NCBI GenBank assembly: GCA_009663005.1
Contig: VIGQ01002351.1
Coordinates: forward strand, 1 to 35,029
Direction: 5' to 3'
Source of the DNA: Actinidia chinensis
Taxonomy: Eukaryota; Streptophyta; Magnoliopsida; Ericales; Actinidiaceae
Length of the DNA: 35,029 nt
Translations under genes and position numbers: made by a program
Notes under the pieces: generated by a model
Seen by the model: only the letters and a program-made list of their open reading frames with translations
What the model was told of the DNA's origin: nothing
Database searches by the model: none
Part shown: positions 30,961 to 35,029 of the stretch, piece by piece
Layout: each line of letters starts with the position of its first letter
Numbering within the stretch: the first letter of the stretch is position 1

Positions 30961-31234
30961 AGATGGTTCATTCCATATGTCAGATGTGCATGCAAGGAAA
31001 GATGAGAAACTGACTGAATATAGATATGCATTGGGTGGCGATTGAGGTGAGGAATAGTGAGCAAAAAACTTGGGATGATAGGCTCTCATGTCCAATTCGT
31101 CTTCCCATTAATTCGGACAAAAACATAGAATCTTATTTGCCTTGAATAGCAGGTTATGTGAACCACTGATGTATCTGGTGGTAACAGGGTGGACGGGTTC
31201 AGGGAGGGGCCATGTTGGCAACGACGAAAAGGGG

Positions 31235-31244
31235 TTTAGGGTTT
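31235..31244 (-). promoter_or_regulatory. telo-box, unit C
   Basis: Minus strand reads AAACCCTAAA; same relative position as the telo-box at 16835-16843. Confidence 0.4.
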
Positions 31245-31562
31245 AAAAGGAAGAAGGATGAAACTGTGTCGTCAGACCATTATAATGTAATTTTTGCATT
31301 ACAATACATTCTATTAACTTAAAACCAAAACAGTATTTGTTTGAAACTAGTTGAACATTAGCCGATAGTCGAAATAAATTACATTTCCAAGCTTCACATG
31401 CGTGATGTTCGAGATAAACTGAAAATAAATATTTGTTTGACAAAATATAAGAAAAGAAGCCAACCAAATCACCAAAACAAAGATAAATTATACGTCCGCG
31501 GTTTGATAAATTTGTCAGTTAGTCCATTGCTCTTGGACAGGAAAAAAAAACGTTACAGTTAT

Positions 31563-31750
31563 TCAGGAGGCCGCAGCAGCTACAGCTTGCTGTTTCTTAG
31601 GGCACACATGGTATGCAAGACGACGCAAGGATGTCCATATTCAAAAGGCTGAGTGACTTTGATCAAGGCTTGAACTGCTATGCCTGGCAGGCTTCTTCAC
31701 TTCCGGGAACCACTTGCCTCAGCAGGAATAGTTGATCGATACAATTGGCC
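31563..31750 (-). pseudogene. FIB: fibrillarin last exon, unit C
   Basis: Acceptor at 31750/31751 (tttcag|gcc) then A-N-C-I-D and S-T-I-P-A-E-A, further frame-shifted remnants of the QFKP/EQVTL region, and a clean end PKKQ-QAVAAAAS with a TGA stop at 31563-31565. This gives the probable native stop for the array copies. The frame is lost after PAEA by one-base changes. Same role and family as the unit B exon. Confidence 0.85.
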
Positions 31751-31898
31751 TGAAACATATGGATTTACCAATAAATATATAATCATATCCAAGTTTATCG
31801 CTGAACCAACATGCTTTATCTGCTGTTTTTTTTCCATTTTATAGTATTTTGTTAGTGAGATATCGTCTACAGCAAGCCATAGTGGTAAAGGGACAAAC

Positions 31899-31966
31899 CT
31901 TGATGGATATACAAAATGACCTACAGCTTTCAGGAAATATGACGCATTCAGGGCTAATATCCTGGC
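31899..31966 (-). pseudogene. FIB: fibrillarin penultimate exon, unit C
   Basis: Reads ARILALNASYFLKA then V-GHFV and loses frame by a missing base near the end (ISIK region). Donor AAG|GTTTG at 31899 and acceptor at 31966/31967 are preserved. One base shorter than the intact 69-bp exon in unit B. Confidence 0.85.
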
Positions 31967-32248
31967 CTGCAAGGGAAACAGGGAAAAGAAAAGAAAATTG
32001 AGATTTGCATTGAAGAAATCAGATTCTGGAGAAGTGTCCTTTTGAAAAAAAAATACTTCATTAATTGCGAGTATTTTCGTAGAAAATTATTTCACCATCC
32101 AAAGCAATGTAATCACACTGTTCTGGAACTTGGACGGATGATTTCAGCACAGAAGAATATGAATGCCACCCAAAACATGTGTTTGGTGGTTTTAATGGTT
32201 GGAACAAGGTAAATATATAATTACTGGCAACAAAAACAGTCCGATATA

Positions 32249-32522
32249 TGCGTTATTTGTGCAAACAGGCATAATGCAAGTTTGGAGCCAATGCACCAAG
32301 TCGGAACCAAAATTTCAGGAATTTATTAAAGATCGATGTCAAGTAGCAAAAGGACAAGTAATGTGTTCTTAAAAGGGGAAGTTTTGTTGCAAACAGCATA
32401 AGCAAGTTGTGCATGCAATTGGCACAAAACCAGGACGGATACTAAGAAGTCATGACGTACAACACCCAGGCATTGTATAAGATCGATGTTCAAGTAGCAA
32501 AATGTGAAAGTAAGTGTGTCTT
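32249..32522. repeat. tandem dimer in fibrillarin flank, unit C
   Basis: Two direct copies (about 32249-32377 and 32378-32522) of the 130-145 bp sequence also found in units A and B, each with aaacagcataa, caagt.ggaac and aagatcgatgt.caagtagcaaaa blocks. Confidence 0.75.
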
Positions 32523-33076
32523 AGTTAGTCAGACAAAAAAAGGCAAGTGCAAAAAAAAATAAGGAGAAGCACAAGGTTCTGAGCGTCCGTATAGGCATCC
32601 ATCACCCCATGATAACTTTTATACGTCGTGTGGAAAGTTTTATTTGCAAAGTCTAAAAAGTACACCAAAGCACCAACATTAAAATTTGATTGCACTTCTA
32701 GAGTGGAACAACCAACTATGCACTATACAACATCAAAATGTCCCGAAATAATTCAGTCTACAATCATGTATGTATCCCAATCACTTGCAGCACACGTTGC
32801 ACTGAAAAGCTCTAGAGAGGCTAACAAAACAGATGGGCAATTGAAATCTTGGACCAGTGACAAGAGCTTCGGGTAGATAGATAACAGTACTCTTTGGCAT
32901 CAGAAAAGAATAAACCTTTAAGGCCAAAAAATCTCTGTTTCACTTTGAAGAAACCTATCGAAATGGGTCATGTGGTAATGTGTACTCGTGATGCCAATTT
33001 ATTGTTTTAAGGGAACATGTATTGATGGCACATACATACATGTAGTATGCAATATCCTTTGGCGTTTAGATTTATG

Positions 33077-33557
33077 TGGGGTTAAAATTACAAAAATGGT
33101 CCCTTAGTTTACAGCATGTGGTTTGAGTTTGCGCGCAGTTGTATTTTGTCAAATTTGATGGTTTTTAAATATGTATTACAGTGAATTTGAGCGATTAAAT
33201 CTAAAGCATCCAATGATAATGTATATATGTTTTGGAACATTTCATACTTAAGGACATGTTACCATCATCTGATAGGGAACAAAATTGACATTTTTTTTCC
33301 TACTTTTCACCCAAGTTCCCACCGTAAGTTGCTTACATCCCGTTAAATTTACCCACAATCTGACATTAAACTTGTAACAAATGAAGGTCACATACTGATC
33401 ACGTATGAAAATCTACTCCAAAAAGACAAACCTCAATTACAAAATTGGGCTGATTTAGGTGAGAAATCAGCAATACTAAAAGTTCAAAATCGTGGTATTG
33501 ATGGACAGATAAAGTAATGGGTAAAAACTACCAAAGACTATTTTTGTAATTGTAACC
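33077..33557. mobile_element. MITE-like element with inverted terminal repeats
   Basis: Left end gggttaaaattacaaaaatg and right end, read in reverse complement, ggttacaattacaaaaatag are imperfect inverted repeats of about 22 bp. The interior of about 480 bp is non-coding. Flanks (ttatgtgg / tttgtgg) hint at a target duplication but are not clean. Its right portion is shared with unit B up to about 24231, where the left end is missing. Confidence 0.45.
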
Positions 33558-33990
33558 TTTGTGGTTTTGTGATTCGTATGAAGTGATCCGTTAAGTACAA
33601 ACCTTATGTTTATGCAAGTTAAATTTGGATGGTTTCTTGCAAAATCTGTGTAGGACCTTTGATTACTCCACATTATATGAAATATTTACAAGGTCTTCGG
33701 GTATTGATAGTTTTCTTGATCATCATCGATCTGTCATGAAAAAACTTTGAAGTCCAAAGAACCCATAGGAGATGACAGGATCCTCGACTTATTGTTTATC
33801 CCGTGTTAGTTATTTATTTTCATCTCTAGAGGACTCATTGTTGGCAAGATTAAGTTCTATGATTGAGAGTGGATGGCCATTTTTGATGTGCAATATTTCG
33901 TGTTAAACGTATATAATACACTTATTCATCAAGTCCTGCTGTTCCTAATGAATTAGAAACACTGTGACGCGGTGTTTGGGATACCATCCC
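33558..33990. repeat. block Y remainder, unit C (matches 24232-24650)
   Basis: Shares caaacctt.tgtttatgcaag, aatctgtgtaggacctt and cactgtgacgcgg with unit B. Non-coding as far as can be seen. Homology ends near 33990. Confidence 0.7.
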
Positions 33991-35029
33991 CACGTGTTCA
34001 GCCGGCTGTGGGAGGTACATCATGAACATCATGGCTTCTGTTTGGTATACCCTTTGCTGTCAAATTTCTGCAGTCTCAGTATTTGCCGGCTCTGAGATTG
34101 AGAGAGTGGACAACTTATTTCGTGTTTGAAGAGCGCAAGGTATTGCAGGAGCTTAATTTAGCTGCTTATAAATTGCTTCATTGGTCCTTGTAGATCGTTA
34201 AAGGATTGGAGTTCTACGAAGCAAACGTCTGTATCACTGTGCACATTTCGCTTTACTCCCTATCATGCTGGGCATGATGCAAAAGTTTCTAATCAACTAG
34301 TTTAACTCGGATACTAATAAGTACCTAGACAACGTTAAAAGGTACTATATTGTGCGTTACATTTGTTAGGTTGGCTTGGATACTAACGTATGTTTCGTAT
34401 TTGTTTTTAGAAAGGGAATTGTGATAGATATTACTTACATATGAATGAAGGATATCGTTGGGTTAAATCCCAAATTAGCCTGTACAACCAGACTTCATGC
34501 TTGAAGCATCACAGAACCTCCGGAGTATGGAATGTATAAAGGTGAGAGGCAAAATCGGACTTGCTGAAAATACGGTCGGGCGCGGACGAGTGGATTACCA
34601 TAGGAGTTTCTGCATGTTTATAGAATTATCAGCATGGGGAAGGAAAGACGAAGAGGACTAGATTCTAAATCAATTTCCATTTTGTGATGAATTAATAATA
34701 CCTTGTGTCTGACTGTGAGGACCTGTTCATTCTTGCTTGGTTTTGGTGATTTTAAAGGGTTTTATGGAGGATTATACACAAATTCTGAGAGGTGAGGACT
34801 TCTTTTGATGTTTTGCTCCAAAAGCTTAATGGAATCGTATTTTTACAATCAATGCTACTTCTTTATATATGTGTTGCATTGAGATTTCAATAGGGTTATT
34901 TTCTGTTTTCTTTAGGTTATTATTTGAACCTTCTCTTTTCTCTAATTGTACTTATTTTTTATTTGTATTATGTGGTGTGAATTTATCTAATTGTACTTCC
35001 TGTAGTAAAAAATATTTGGCATAAATAAT
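33991..35029. other. window end, no recognised gene
   Basis: About 1 kb without a recognisable coding family, mobile element or further match to the tandem units. Unit C would be expected to continue toward a C2 gene beyond the window if the array goes on. Confidence 0.5.

Noticed and set aside
3347..33990. Helitron capture of fibrillarin, C2 and F-box gene pieces
   Set aside because: Gene-fragment capture was considered, but no Helitron 3' hairpin with CTRR end or helicase sequence was identified; tandem duplication explains the order better.
1..35029. tRNA or rRNA genes
   Set aside because: No cloverleaf with recognisable A and B boxes and no rRNA-like conserved blocks were seen on either strand by eye.
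1..35029. A previously undescribed multi-gene biological system
   Set aside because: All recognisable parts belong to known plant gene families or transposons. The gene order reflects duplication, with no sign of functional linkage.

Overview
This is plant nuclear DNA, most likely from an angiosperm. It contains spliceosomal introns, Ty1/copia LTR retrotransposons, a hAT transposon, small inverted-repeat elements, and three plant gene families in pieces: fibrillarin, an SRC2-like C2-domain protein, and an F-box/DUF295 protein. No prokaryotic, organellar or viral gene system was seen. Almost no reading frame is longer than about 100 codons, yet clear protein families appear once reading frames are allowed to slip by single bases. 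Related copies in the window differ largely by one-base insertions and deletions. I therefore suspect uncorrected long-read sequence, and 'broken gene' calls should be read with that in mind.

The backbone is a tandem array of one large unit, all copies in the same orientation. Along the + strand the unit reads: two-exon 3' end of a fibrillarin gene (minus strand), a non-coding block Y, a C2-domain gene (minus), an F-box/DUF295 gene (minus), a spacer, then the next fibrillarin fragment. Unit A starts at 3347, unit B has its fibrillarin part at about 17146-18458, and unit C has its at 31563-32880. Block Y is seen in units B (23855-24660) and C (33190-33990). The C2 gene is truncated in A (7785-8160) and near full length in B (26247-27019). 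The F-box gene is in A (9326-10610) and B (28255-29455).

Insertions break up the array. A copia element (1-3346) ends just beside the unit A fibrillarin exon. A second copia element lacking a 5' LTR (about 3437-6959) splits that exon. A minus-strand copia gag with PBS and LTR (about 12200-14734) lies at the A/B junction. A 190-bp hAT-type MITE with a perfect 7-bp target duplication sits at 15051-15240. A hAT transposase of the DUF4371/hATC type (18459 to about 20110, minus) interrupts unit B between fibrillarin and Y. A copia fragment (24720-25740) lies between Y and the C2 gene. A MITE-like element (33077-33557) overlaps block Y in unit C.

Nothing here acts as an obvious operon or novel system. 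The points most worth following up are the tandem unit and whether it is real or an assembly of haplotypes, the fibrillarin 3' fragment repeated three times without the other exons, homopolymer blow-ups confined mainly to unit A (including a 134-bp G tract inside the F-box gene), and telo-box motifs beside two fibrillarin copies. The stretches at 20560-22930, 25740-26160, 33990-35029 and most inter-gene spacers hold no recognisable gene.
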